Below are positions 56,728 through 64,000 of a stretch of DNA of 64,000 nucleotides, in pieces. Below the pieces are notes generated by a model that saw only the letters and a program-made list of their open reading frames with translations, ran no database searches and was not told the origin of the DNA. How positions within the stretch are numbered: the first letter of the stretch is position 1; each line of letters begins with the position of its first letter. The stretch covers positions 651,129-715,128 of the forward strand of contig CP128386.1 of the NCBI GenBank assembly GCA_030345135.1, read 5' to 3'. Origin of the DNA: Chitinophagaceae bacterium DXS (GTDB lineage Bacteria; Bacteroidota; Bacteroidia; Chitinophagales; Chitinophagaceae). Both the position numbers and the translations under genes were made by a program.

Positions 56728-57552
56728 TCATCCGTTTTTCTTTAGTACAATAATATAGTAGTCTCCTATGCAGTTCCATGGCCAGCATCGCTTCAGCTTG
56801 TTTTCTGCATTTTTAAGAAAAGCAAAAGAACCGGAATGGTTTTCTGCGAAATGCTCTACATAAGATGGCGGTACCAGTGTGCACAGCCCTTCCTGAGCCA
56901 CAACAGAAAATTTGTTTTTCAATACTCTTTTGACAAAGTTGGCGTTGTAATACCAACAGGTAAAATAAGTGTCTTCTACCCTTGCTTTAGCTCCGTTGCT
57001 CTTGAAGAATCGGCGGGTGGCGGTTTTGAATTTTCCTTTTAGAACAAGTAGTGTTTCCCACAGGCAGAATTTGGGTAAAATTACCAGGCATGCAATTCCA
57101 CGAGGTTTAAGTAGTTCATCAAAAGATGATAGTACTTTATCCAGTTCTCCGGTACAATTCAATCCTCCAAAATTGCTAAAGATGGCATCATATTTTTCCT
57201 GGCTGGCAAGTTGATTCAGGGAAGTAAAGGAGCGTTGTTCTGTTGAGATTTTGTCGGCAAGATTATGCTGTCGGATTTTTACGGATAGTTTGTTCAGCAT
57301 GCCTTCTGCAATATCTGTTGCGTGAACAAAGTATCCTTTTTTTGCAAAGTAGATGGCGTCTTCACCCGTGCCGCAATTCAGCTCCAGCATTTTTTGTCCG
57401 GGTTGTACGTATTGCTCAACTACGGATCTCACCCGGTCTCTTTTGTATTGAACAATGGTGTTGTTGATATACAATTCATCAAATACTTCAGCCTGTTTGC
57501 TAAACGCGGATGCCGCAAGCTGCTCATTATTGTTTTGCAATACTACGTTCAT
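56728..57552 (-). CDS. Class I SAM-dependent methyltransferase
   Basis: This 274-residue protein has motif I MLELNCGTGEDAIYFAKKGYFVHATDIAEGML and a later FSNFGGLNCTGELDKVLSSF motif, typical of a Rossmann-fold methyltransferase. The substrate is unknown. Its start codon overlaps the stop of the upstream radical SAM gene (bases 57549-57552), so the two are co-translated. It may methylate a product of that enzyme. Confidence 0.92.
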   Translation of the reverse strand: MNVVLQNNNEQLAASAFSKQAEVFDELYINNTIVQYKRDRVRSVVEQYVQPGQKMLELNCGTGEDAIYFAKKGYFVHATDIAEGMLNKLSVKIRQHNLADKISTEQRSFTSLNQLASQEKYDAIFSNFGGLNCTGELDKVLSSFDELLKPRGIACLVILPKFCLWETLLVLKGKFKTATRRFFKSNGAKARVEDTYFTCWYYNANFVKRVLKNKFSVVAQEGLCTLVPPSYVEHFAENHSGSFAFLKNAENKLKRCWPWNCIGDYYIIVLKKNG

Positions 57553-59015
57553 GCCTGTACGTTTTGCAGGGTGAAGAGTTTTATTTTGTCAATAAAGGTT
57601 ACCGGCATATAGTAGAATACGGATAACGCTTTTTTGATATCGCTGATGCTAACGGCGCCGGGTTGACTGATCATTTCACGCAGTCTTGTAACGGCAATCC
57701 TGCATTTATAATTGTTATGGACAAAGCGGTGTAACTGTTTATAGAATGAGGGCGCGTAAGTATTTCGAAACATCAGGGCCAGTTCACCGGAATCGGTCCA
57801 GTTGGTTTTTTCCCGCATGGCCTCCTTTACTTTTTCATAAAAGCCAGTACCGGGCAGCGGATAAGAAACGGATATGCCTATTTCATGCGGTAGCAACTCG
57901 TTGATCATTTTGATAGTGAGTTTAATGTCCTCTTTTGTTTCTCCGAGGTAACCAAACTGGATGAATAGGGAAGGCTTTATGTTGTGTTTCTTTAGCAGAT
58001 TTGTTGCCTGGTGGATCTGTTCAATGGTAATCCCTTTATCCATTGCATTTAGAATTTTTTGAGAACCGCTTTCCGCACCCATCCACGCATTATCACAACC
58101 GGCCTGTTGCAGCGATTGAACGTAAGCAGGTTGTAGCAGAAGATCGGCCCGCGATTGGATCTTAAACCTGAACCTGAGATTTTCTTTGTTTACAAGTGCC
58201 GCAAATTCCTGTACCCAGCCGGGCTTTAGACCGAAAATGTCGTCGCAGAACCATACGTGATCAAAGCCATAAGTCCTCATTAAATACTTTAATTCAGTAA
58301 CTACATTTTCGGGCGAACGCGAATTGTAGCGATTGCCGTAAATAGGCTTTGCGCACCAGTTGCATTTAAACGGGCATCCCCGTGTTGTGGCAATGTTTAT
58401 GGAGAAATACCCTTCGTGTTTTAGCCAGGTGCTTTTGTATTTATTCATGTCTGCCAGATCCCACGCAGCCATTGGCAATGTGTCAAGTTCTTTCAGTACA
58501 TTTCGCTTAATAGTTTTTATAGTATTGTTGCCATCAAGAAACACAATGCCGGGTACGTTATAAAGATCGTTTGCTCCGGAAGTAATAGTGTTGATCAGTT
58601 CCAGGAGTGTTAATTCTCCTTCGCCAACCAAAACAAAGTCAGCGCCTGCTTGCAGGTATTTTTCAAAATGATCCGTTGCGTCCGAGCTGGAAATGATGAT
58701 TTTGCAGTTAAATGCAGACGCCAGTTCAATCATACGAACGGCAGCCTCACGCATATTTGTAAGACACATTTTTGTGAGGTAGTTAAATCCATCATCATAA
58801 ATAACAAGAAAATCGGGAGATGAATTTTTTAAACTGTGAGTAATTTCATCCGGGGATTGAGCGAACATCGTATCAAATAATGAAACTTCATACCCATTGG
58901 CTCTCATTAATGCTGCTGCACACAAAGTACCCAACGGAGCATAAGGCCTGCCAATGTTCTCCTGCTTTTTATCAAAATGCAAAAAATAAGAATGTGTGAA
59001 TAAAATCTTCTTCAT
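57549..59015 (-). CDS. B12-binding-domain-type radical SAM protein
   Basis: About 488 residues from ATG 59015; a longer frame runs to 59090, but MKKILFTHSYFLHF is the usual start type. The N-terminal Rossmann domain (1-170) is of the B12-binding fold, with APLGTLCAAALMRANGYEVSLFDT and VLVGEGELTLLELI; the classical DxHxxG cobalamin motif is not seen. The radical SAM core has CPFKCNWC (C214, C218, C221) and GAESGSQKILNAMDKG. A C-terminal cap follows. It probably performs a radical modification such as methylation. It overlaps the methyltransferase downstream by 4 bases and, over the longer frame, the SPASM gene upstream. Confidence 0.92.
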   Translation of the reverse strand: MKKILFTHSYFLHFDKKQENIGRPYAPLGTLCAAALMRANGYEVSLFDTMFAQSPDEITHSLKNSSPDFLVIYDDGFNYLTKMCLTNMREAAVRMIELASAFNCKIIISSSDATDHFEKYLQAGADFVLVGEGELTLLELINTITSGANDLYNVPGIVFLDGNNTIKTIKRNVLKELDTLPMAAWDLADMNKYKSTWLKHEGYFSINIATTRGCPFKCNWCAKPIYGNRYNSRSPENVVTELKYLMRTYGFDHVWFCDDIFGLKPGWVQEFAALVNKENLRFRFKIQSRADLLLQPAYVQSLQQAGCDNAWMGAESGSQKILNAMDKGITIEQIHQATNLLKKHNIKPSLFIQFGYLGETKEDIKLTIKMINELLPHEIGISVSYPLPGTGFYEKVKEAMREKTNWTDSGELALMFRNTYAPSFYKQLHRFVHNNYKCRIAVTRLREMISQPGAVSISDIKKALSVFYYMPVTFIDKIKLFTLQNVQA

Positions 59016-59029
59016 AGCTGGGAGTTTGT

Positions 59030-60085
59030 TTAATTGGCAGCAGGATTTACCCCTGGCGGAAGATTGAGTGAACAAACGCATCGTTTGCATACCGGATTCT
59101 CACAAGTATTCAGATCTTTTCTGAAATGGATAGCTTTTTCGCTGTTGAGGATCTGATCAAACGTGTTATTTTTAATGTTTCCAATGACGTTATGAAAGAA
59201 ACATGGTTTAACAGAACCATCCGCCTCAACTACAGCAGAAACCCAGGGTGCGTTACATTTCCTGTAAGGAAAATCATTTAACCCGGCAAACGCCGCATAG
59301 TACTCGTAGATCTTCCATATTTTTTCGGGAGTCTCTTTTATATAACCCCTTGCAAAATCGCCGGAGTTATATTCTATCAGCTCTTCAACAATCTTCTTAA
59401 GTTCTGGTAACTGTGATTCGTTTATGAGAAGCTGATTTTTAACCGCATCATCCCATCCCTCCGCATGGTTAAATGCTGTACTCGTAACATCTGCAGGCAG
59501 GAAACTGATGCTGTCCAGTTTCATTTCTTTTGCGGCTTCAACAATTTTCGGCCATATCCTAAAGTTGAGTTGATGGATAACTGTGCGGCCGGAGATCTTG
59601 TATCCTGGCTTTAGAGACTTTATCAGGTGAACGCTTTCTTTGGTTTTGGCAAAAGCGTTCTCCACGTTACGAATGCTGTTGTGAACAGGTTCGTCACCAT
59701 CAAGCGAAATAATTATATCATCCACATATTTAACCAGCATTTCAGCGTGGCGTTTAATGGCATGTCCGCTCGTAAGCAAAGTTATTTTGAGATGATGTTT
59801 TTTCAGAATGCCGCACAGCGTGAAAAAATTGGGATGAAGAATCGCTTCTCCTCCGGACATTACAACCTGCACAGTCCTGAGTTTTTTTAAGGAACGCATC
59901 AAGCCCGCAACATCAGTCTCGGTCAGTTGCTTCAGGTTTTTGTTGCCTTTCCATATATCGCACATCACACAACGGCAATTACATGCACTGTGCGGCATTA
60001 ATATTACAATAGGCAATGCTGTTATAATATCGGTTTGCAATGTTCTGTACCGCTGATATGTTTGATATAAAGACTGTCTTCTCAT
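59030..60085 (-). CDS. Radical SAM protein with SPASM domain
   Basis: This 351-residue protein has a radical SAM cluster motif in SACNCRCVMCDIW (C35, C39, C42), MSGGEAILHP, and a C-terminal SPASM segment with conserved Cys: CNAPWVSAVVEADGSVKPCFFHN ... CENPVCKRCVCSLN, which would bind auxiliary iron-sulfur clusters. Such enzymes modify peptides, proteins or sugars. It is 14 bases upstream of the B12-type radical SAM gene in the same operon. No precursor peptide gene is visible next to it. Confidence 0.92.
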   Translation of the reverse strand: MRRQSLYQTYQRYRTLQTDIITALPIVILMPHSACNCRCVMCDIWKGNKNLKQLTETDVAGLMRSLKKLRTVQVVMSGGEAILHPNFFTLCGILKKHHLKITLLTSGHAIKRHAEMLVKYVDDIIISLDGDEPVHNSIRNVENAFAKTKESVHLIKSLKPGYKISGRTVIHQLNFRIWPKIVEAAKEMKLDSISFLPADVTSTAFNHAEGWDDAVKNQLLINESQLPELKKIVEELIEYNSGDFARGYIKETPEKIWKIYEYYAAFAGLNDFPYRKCNAPWVSAVVEADGSVKPCFFHNVIGNIKNNTFDQILNSEKAIHFRKDLNTCENPVCKRCVCSLNLPPGVNPAAN

Positions 60086-60129
60086 TGTTAAATCCTTAAT
60101 CGATTAGCTTTGTTTGATGAGGCTGCTGC

Positions 60130-60226
60130 CTCTGTGCAACTCTGTGTATTCTCCGTGAAACTCTGTGTAATTGCATTTTTTTATTACACAGAGAAAAGGC
60201 AGAAGTAGACACAGAGTTGCACAGAG
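60130..60226. repeat. Nested palindrome CTCTGTGCAACTCTGTGT
   Basis: An outer perfect 18-base arm (60130-60147) pairs with 60209-60226, and an inner CTCTGTGTAAT (60161-60171) pairs with 60183-60193 across a T-run. A single unpaired copy of the same words lies near 21351-21403. It occupies the gap between two radical SAM genes on the minus strand and could end transcription. Confidence 0.7.
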
Positions 60227-60241
60227 AATAAATCCAGATGT

Positions 60242-61750
60242 TCAAAACCCCTGTATTTCCGGTTGCCTGTATTTCCATACACGCTGCAACAGCTTAATTT
60301 CATACGGATACTGATAGATATTAACCTTGTAACGCATTGCAGCCAGCAACTTAATAGCAGCTTTTCTTATTCCACTTAGCCGTATATCCGTAACCGTAGG
60401 GTAGTATCCGTTCAAAACGGTTTCAAAATTCCTGATCTTGTCTACCATTGCAGGCGTTAGCCAGGGTGTGAGTGGATTTTTTCGCAGATCGAAATTTGCC
60501 CAGTGTGGACTAATCCAATCATCAAGCGTCTGCGGAAATTGAAAACCCTTTGCCTGTGCTTCAGCAAACAAGCCCGATCCTTCCGTTGGGACCGGGGTGT
60601 ATATATAAATAACAATTTCAGTTGAAGGATTTATCCTCTTTATTTTTTTGATAAAGGCAATGTCGAAATCTATTTGCTCATCCACCTGCCCAGCTGTTGC
60701 GGCCGGAGTTCCCAATACGAAAGAGTATTCAGGAATGATATCGAACTTTTTCATGCGGGCTGCAAATGCTGCAATCTGTTCTCCGCTTTGTGTTCCGCCT
60801 TTGTCCATCTGTTTCAACACTGCATCATTGCCACTCTCTGCGCCGAAGAAAATAATTTTGCAGCCGGACTCTCTGATCAATTGTAATGATGCATCCGAGA
60901 ACTTTGTCATGGTATCAATGCGCGCCATTCCCCACCACGTCATCTTTTCCGGCTTAATAAGTTTGGCAAATTCTACCGCACGCTTTTCTGAAACAAAAAA
61001 ATTGTTATCATGAAACTCAATGGCGTCGGCGCCCCATTTGTCCTTCACATATTTTACATCTTCATAAACTTTTTGAGCAGATTTGGCCTTCCAGCGTGCT
61101 TCATAGATAGGTACAACGGAGCAGAATGCACATGTAAATGGACATCCGATGCTGGAATGGTAGGCAAAGGTCTTTTTCCCGAGGTAGGTCTTGCCGAGGT
61201 ATTTTTCCATGCCATACATCGTATCCAGTTTATCGTAGGGCAAAGAAGGCAATGTATCCTGCTCAATAAGATCTTCTTTTGCTGTTTTTACAATATCATC
61301 TCCGGATTTGTAAATAATGTTTTTGATCAGTTCGTAAGGCGTATTGTTTTCTAACGCGTCAATCAGCCGCGGAAAGCAATGGTCGCCAGGGCCATTTACA
61401 ACAAAGTCAACGTAGCCAGATTGCAACACTGCCTTGTATTGCTGAGAAGGAAAATAGCCGCCCCATATCATAACGGTGTCCGGATTGTTGATCTTGATAT
61501 GGTTTGCTATAGCAACAGCCTGCTTTAATTGAGGGCCCGGCATTACAGTAAATCCGATGTATTTGTATTCACCGGTTCTTAAATAGCTGCTGATTTTTTC
61601 AGCGGGATCATTCTCCCTGTTCCCATCCACAATAACCCAATCATACATGCCTTCTATGGATGCGGCAATGTTTAAAATCGAATTTGGAACACGGTATTTA
61701 AAATTTGCGCTCCGGGGGTTAAAAAGCAATACTTTATTTCTGGCGGGCAT
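60242..61750 (-). CDS. B12-binding-domain-type radical SAM protein, second
   Basis: About 502 residues from ATG 61750; the longer frame to 61825 is not needed. The N-terminal half has a B12-binding-like Rossmann fold with KVLLFNPRSANFKYRVPNSILNIAASIEG, GFTVMPGPQLKQAVAIA and MIWGGYFPS. The radical SAM core has CPFTCAFC (C203, C207, C210) and FFGAESGNDAVLKQMDKG. The C-terminal part is helical with YIYTPVPTEGSGLFAEA. It is the first gene of the minus-strand radical SAM group. Confidence 0.92.
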   Translation of the reverse strand: MPARNKVLLFNPRSANFKYRVPNSILNIAASIEGMYDWVIVDGNRENDPAEKISSYLRTGEYKYIGFTVMPGPQLKQAVAIANHIKINNPDTVMIWGGYFPSQQYKAVLQSGYVDFVVNGPGDHCFPRLIDALENNTPYELIKNIIYKSGDDIVKTAKEDLIEQDTLPSLPYDKLDTMYGMEKYLGKTYLGKKTFAYHSSIGCPFTCAFCSVVPIYEARWKAKSAQKVYEDVKYVKDKWGADAIEFHDNNFFVSEKRAVEFAKLIKPEKMTWWGMARIDTMTKFSDASLQLIRESGCKIIFFGAESGNDAVLKQMDKGGTQSGEQIAAFAARMKKFDIIPEYSFVLGTPAATAGQVDEQIDFDIAFIKKIKRINPSTEIVIYIYTPVPTEGSGLFAEAQAKGFQFPQTLDDWISPHWANFDLRKNPLTPWLTPAMVDKIRNFETVLNGYYPTVTDIRLSGIRKAAIKLLAAMRYKVNIYQYPYEIKLLQRVWKYRQPEIQGF

Positions 61751-61922
61751 AATCCTGCATTTGATACCGCTAATAAATACGGAATCAAAAAGGAAAAGTT
61801 GCCTGCATTTAGGCTCTGCGGCCACATACTTTCAAAATATCTGTTGTGGTTGCCAAACGGAGGCAACTCTTATGGGCTTTGGCCGTACTATTTTAAATGA
61901 GCATTCGGGGTAAATGTTCAAT

Positions 61923-61997
61923 AAAGGCGCGGAGGGGTACGAAGCAAGCCACAGTTCAAAGGGGAATACCTGCTTCCGGTTCTCTTCCTGCGCCTTT
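61923..61997 (+). promoter_or_regulatory. Potential structured leader before the methyltransferase
   Basis: An outer stem AAAGGCGC (61923-61930) with GCGCCTTT (61990-61997) encloses an inner stem GAAGCA (61941-61946) with TGCTTC (61971-61976). A run of six T follows 11 bases later. It ends 46 bases before ATG 62044. No known riboswitch consensus is met. Confidence 0.35.
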
Positions 61998-62043
61998 GCC
62001 AATTAGTTTTTTGCAATGGAGTCTTGTCAGAAATAAAGAAATC

Positions 62044-62787
62044 ATGCGTGTCTTAAGTTATTTTAAGCAGTTACTTACACATGGTCCCGTTGAAAAGGCG
62101 CCCGAAAAAGCCTATGATCTATGGGCGGCATCCTATGATATGCAGCCTGGAAACCTGATGCTGGACCTTGATGAAATAGTTTTCACCAATATGCTGAGAA
62201 ACGTTTCTCTTTCTCATAAAAAGGTTGCTGATATAGGCTGCGGCACGGGCAGGCATTGGAATCGCCTGAGACAGCAGAACCCTGCCTTGCTTTATGGTTT
62301 CGATGTCTCTTCTCAAATGCTTCAGCGTCTGAAAGAAAAATTCCCCGAAGCTGTAACGCAAAAAATATCCGGGAGTAAATACAGCAATATCCCCGCAGGC
62401 TTTTTTGATGTAATTGTGAGTACGCTTACCATCGCACACATGCCGCATATTCTGGATGTGATCTCAGAATGGGAGCGGATTTTAAAACCCGGGGGAGATA
62501 TTCTGCTGACAGATTATCATCCCGACGCGCTGGCAAGGGGTGGCAAGCGGACCTTTCAATATCACAATCACCTTATCAGTATCAAGAACTTCATTTACCC
62601 GGTTGAGTTAATTATTCGCCTGGGGCAACAGAAAAATCTACAGGCGATGGATCTGCAACAGATCAATGTATCCGGGGAACACCGGCACTATTATGAGCAG
62701 AAAAATGCGTTGCATGTTTATGAAAAATTCACAGGTACTCCAATTGTTTATGGGATCCATTTAAAAAAATCAGATGCAGTTGCGTAA
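62044..62787 (+). CDS. Class I SAM-dependent methyltransferase, second
   Basis: About 247 residues from ATG 62044; the frame reaches back to 61897, but the upstream residues are low-quality and cover the structured leader. It has motif I KVADIGCGTGRHWNRL (about 60-75), and EWERILKPGGDILLTDYHPDAL, a typical methyltransferase pattern. The substrate is unknown. Its last 14 bases overlap the amidohydrolase gene, so the pair is translationally coupled. It is divergent from the second B12-type radical SAM gene, sharing a 293-base upstream region. Confidence 0.92.
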   Translation: MRVLSYFKQLLTHGPVEKAPEKAYDLWAASYDMQPGNLMLDLDEIVFTNMLRNVSLSHKKVADIGCGTGRHWNRLRQQNPALLYGFDVSSQMLQRLKEKFPEAVTQKISGSKYSNIPAGFFDVIVSTLTIAHMPHILDVISEWERILKPGGDILLTDYHPDALARGGKRTFQYHNHLISIKNFIYPVELIIRLGQQKNLQAMDLQQINVSGEHRHYYEQKNALHVYEKFTGTPIVYGIHLKKSDAVA

Positions 62788-63967
62788 TGTGTTTATAGAA
62801 AATCAGTGTGATCTTTTCGATATAGAGATATCAGGAGATTGTATTGCTTCGATAAAACCTGCAATGCAACGACAAGTTCCTGCAACGGGAGAAATTTACC
62901 TCAACAACGCAATAGCAATTCCTGGTTTGATCAATTCGCATGATCATCTTGACTTTAACCTGTTTCCCGCGTTGGGTGACCGGTATTATAAAGATTACCG
63001 CGAATGGGCGCAACATATACACAGTGCATATAAAGCAGAAATAGATAAAGTACTTGCCGTGCCCGTGGAAATGCGTGTGCAGTGGGGGATGTATAAAAAT
63101 TTATTGTGCGGTGTTACAACTGTTGTTAATCATGGACTGCCTCTTTTTTGTGCGTCTGATATCGTAGATGTTTTTCAACATTGCCAGTCATTGCATTCTG
63201 TTGGGTTTGAAAAAATGTGGCGGTTGAAATTGAACAACCCGCTGCGTTTGCGTAAGTCAGTGGCAATACATGTGGGAGAAGGAATAAATGGCCTCGCTGA
63301 ACGGGAGATCAATAAACTTCTGGCGGCGAATGTGCTGGGGCGCGAGCTTATTGCTGTGCACGGTGTTGCAATGAATGCTTTACAGGCACGAAAGTTTAAG
63401 GCACTGGTCTGGTGTCCGGCTTCCAACTATTTTATGTTTAACAAGACGGCTGATATAAACAATTTGAAGCACGGAACTGTTATTCTTTTTGGAAGCGATT
63501 CTGTACTAACGGCAGACTGGAGTATGCTTCGCCATATTCATCTGGCCAGGCGTTTAGGTGTACTATCGGATGAAGAACTTTTGCAATCACTAACAACATC
63601 GCCCGCTGCAATATGGGAGTTGGATAGGCTGGGAAAAATTCAGGAGAGTTATTATGCGGATATTGTGGTGGCTGATCAAAGAAATAAAAAAGGACTCGAT
63701 GCCGCGCTTTCAATCACTTCGAAAGATATTTTGCTGGTGATAAAAAAGGGTAGGGTTCAGTTGTTTGATGAAACGCTGGTAAATCAAATACTATCATCTA
63801 AGCTTGATGTGGAGGATTTTAACTGCATTGTTGTAGAGGGGCAGGTAAAATACGTACGTGGAAATATTTCGCAGTTGATAGATCGTATTAGGTCTTATTA
63901 TCCTGAAGCATCTCTTCCTGTAAAAAAGTTAAAACCTAAAGAACAAATAAATGCTTACGCTTCTTGA
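62774..63967 (+). CDS. Amidohydrolase-superfamily enzyme
   Basis: This 397-residue protein has an N-terminal beta-sandwich, then the metal-binding motif INSHDHLDF (H56, H58), with later metal or catalytic residues H166 (AIHVGEG), H196 (AVHGVAM) and D242 (FGSDSVLT). It resembles the chlorohydrolase/guanine-deaminase branch (DIVVADQRNKK near the end of the barrel). Such enzymes hydrolyse or deaminate small molecules, often heterocycles. The C-terminal 60 residues include a second sandwich segment. It overlaps the methyltransferase by 14 bases and the next gene by 17 bases. Confidence 0.9.
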   Translation: MQLRNVFIENQCDLFDIEISGDCIASIKPAMQRQVPATGEIYLNNAIAIPGLINSHDHLDFNLFPALGDRYYKDYREWAQHIHSAYKAEIDKVLAVPVEMRVQWGMYKNLLCGVTTVVNHGLPLFCASDIVDVFQHCQSLHSVGFEKMWRLKLNNPLRLRKSVAIHVGEGINGLAEREINKLLAANVLGRELIAVHGVAMNALQARKFKALVWCPASNYFMFNKTADINNLKHGTVILFGSDSVLTADWSMLRHIHLARRLGVLSDEELLQSLTTSPAAIWELDRLGKIQESYYADIVVADQRNKKGLDAALSITSKDILLVIKKGRVQLFDETLVNQILSSKLDVEDFNCIVVEGQVKYVRGNISQLIDRIRSYYPEASLPVKKLKPKEQINAYAS

Positions 63968-64000
63968 CATTACATTTTTTTCAAACCATGAATTTAAGAC
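63951..64000 (+). CDS. Partial gene at the window edge
   Basis: An ATG at 63951 opens a frame reading MLTLLDITFFSNHEFK to the end of the window. It overlaps the amidohydrolase gene by 17 bases, as is normal for the operon. Too little is visible to name the product. Confidence 0.5.
   Translation, partial: MLTLLDITFFSNHEFK

Noticed and set aside
61923-61997. Cobalamin riboswitch before the radical SAM region
   Set aside because: The conserved cobalamin-box words are absent; only generic stems are present.

Overview
The window looks like a chromosomal segment of a free-living, glycan-degrading member of the phylum Bacteroidota, most likely the family Chitinophagaceae. This is inferred from the gene content: two SusC/SusD pairs, a hybrid two-component sensor, many lipoproteins whose signal peptide ends in a Cys followed by Lys-Lys-Asp, a PorT-like barrel, several TTG-N20-23-TAnnTTTG promoter candidates, and an AT-leaning base composition. 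No rRNA, tRNA, CRISPR array, transposase or integrase was recognised.

Layout. (1) 1-3046: a lipoprotein, a frameshifted OmpA-like remnant and a GT39-type glycosyltransferase. (2) 3568-16618: a polysaccharide utilisation locus with a hybrid sensor/AraC regulator divergent from SusC, SusD, a GH5-like enzyme and a GH43-like enzyme that carries an inserted domain. (3) 16700-26856: about 10 kb bounded by two inverted copies of one palindromic element. It holds a sialidase-type BNR protein, a small conserved-looking protein, an SDR oxidoreductase and a haem-containing DUF1549/DUF1553, DUF1501, DUF2231-cytochrome set. (4) 26969-28780: a GH2 enzyme, followed by a second copy of another repeat family. 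(5) 29136-37604: an orphan ECF sigma factor, a second SusC/SusD pair with a metallophosphoesterase, and a divergent TetR regulator. (6) 38110-46739: a VOC remnant, a LEA-like protein, an NtrC-type regulator, a cellobiose-2-epimerase-like enzyme, a lipoprotein subtilase, a PorT-like barrel, a GH1 beta-glucosidase and a small secreted protein. (7) 46919-64000: a surface-polysaccharide locus (flippase, polymerase/ligase proteins, four glycosyltransferases, a nucleotidyltransferase-like protein) directly joined to a group with two B12-binding-type radical SAM proteins, one SPASM radical SAM protein, two methyltransferases, an amidohydrolase and a further partial gene.

How the parts work together (inference): regions 2-4 sense, import and hydrolyse a complex plant- or host-type glycan, with the cytochrome-type proteins possibly adding periplasmic redox chemistry. 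Region 5 imports an unknown ligand under TetR rather than sigma/anti-sigma control. Region 7 appears to build and modify an exported polysaccharide or glycoconjugate. Its radical SAM and amidohydrolase half is the part of the window that fits a known pathway least well, and is the best candidate for an undescribed system.
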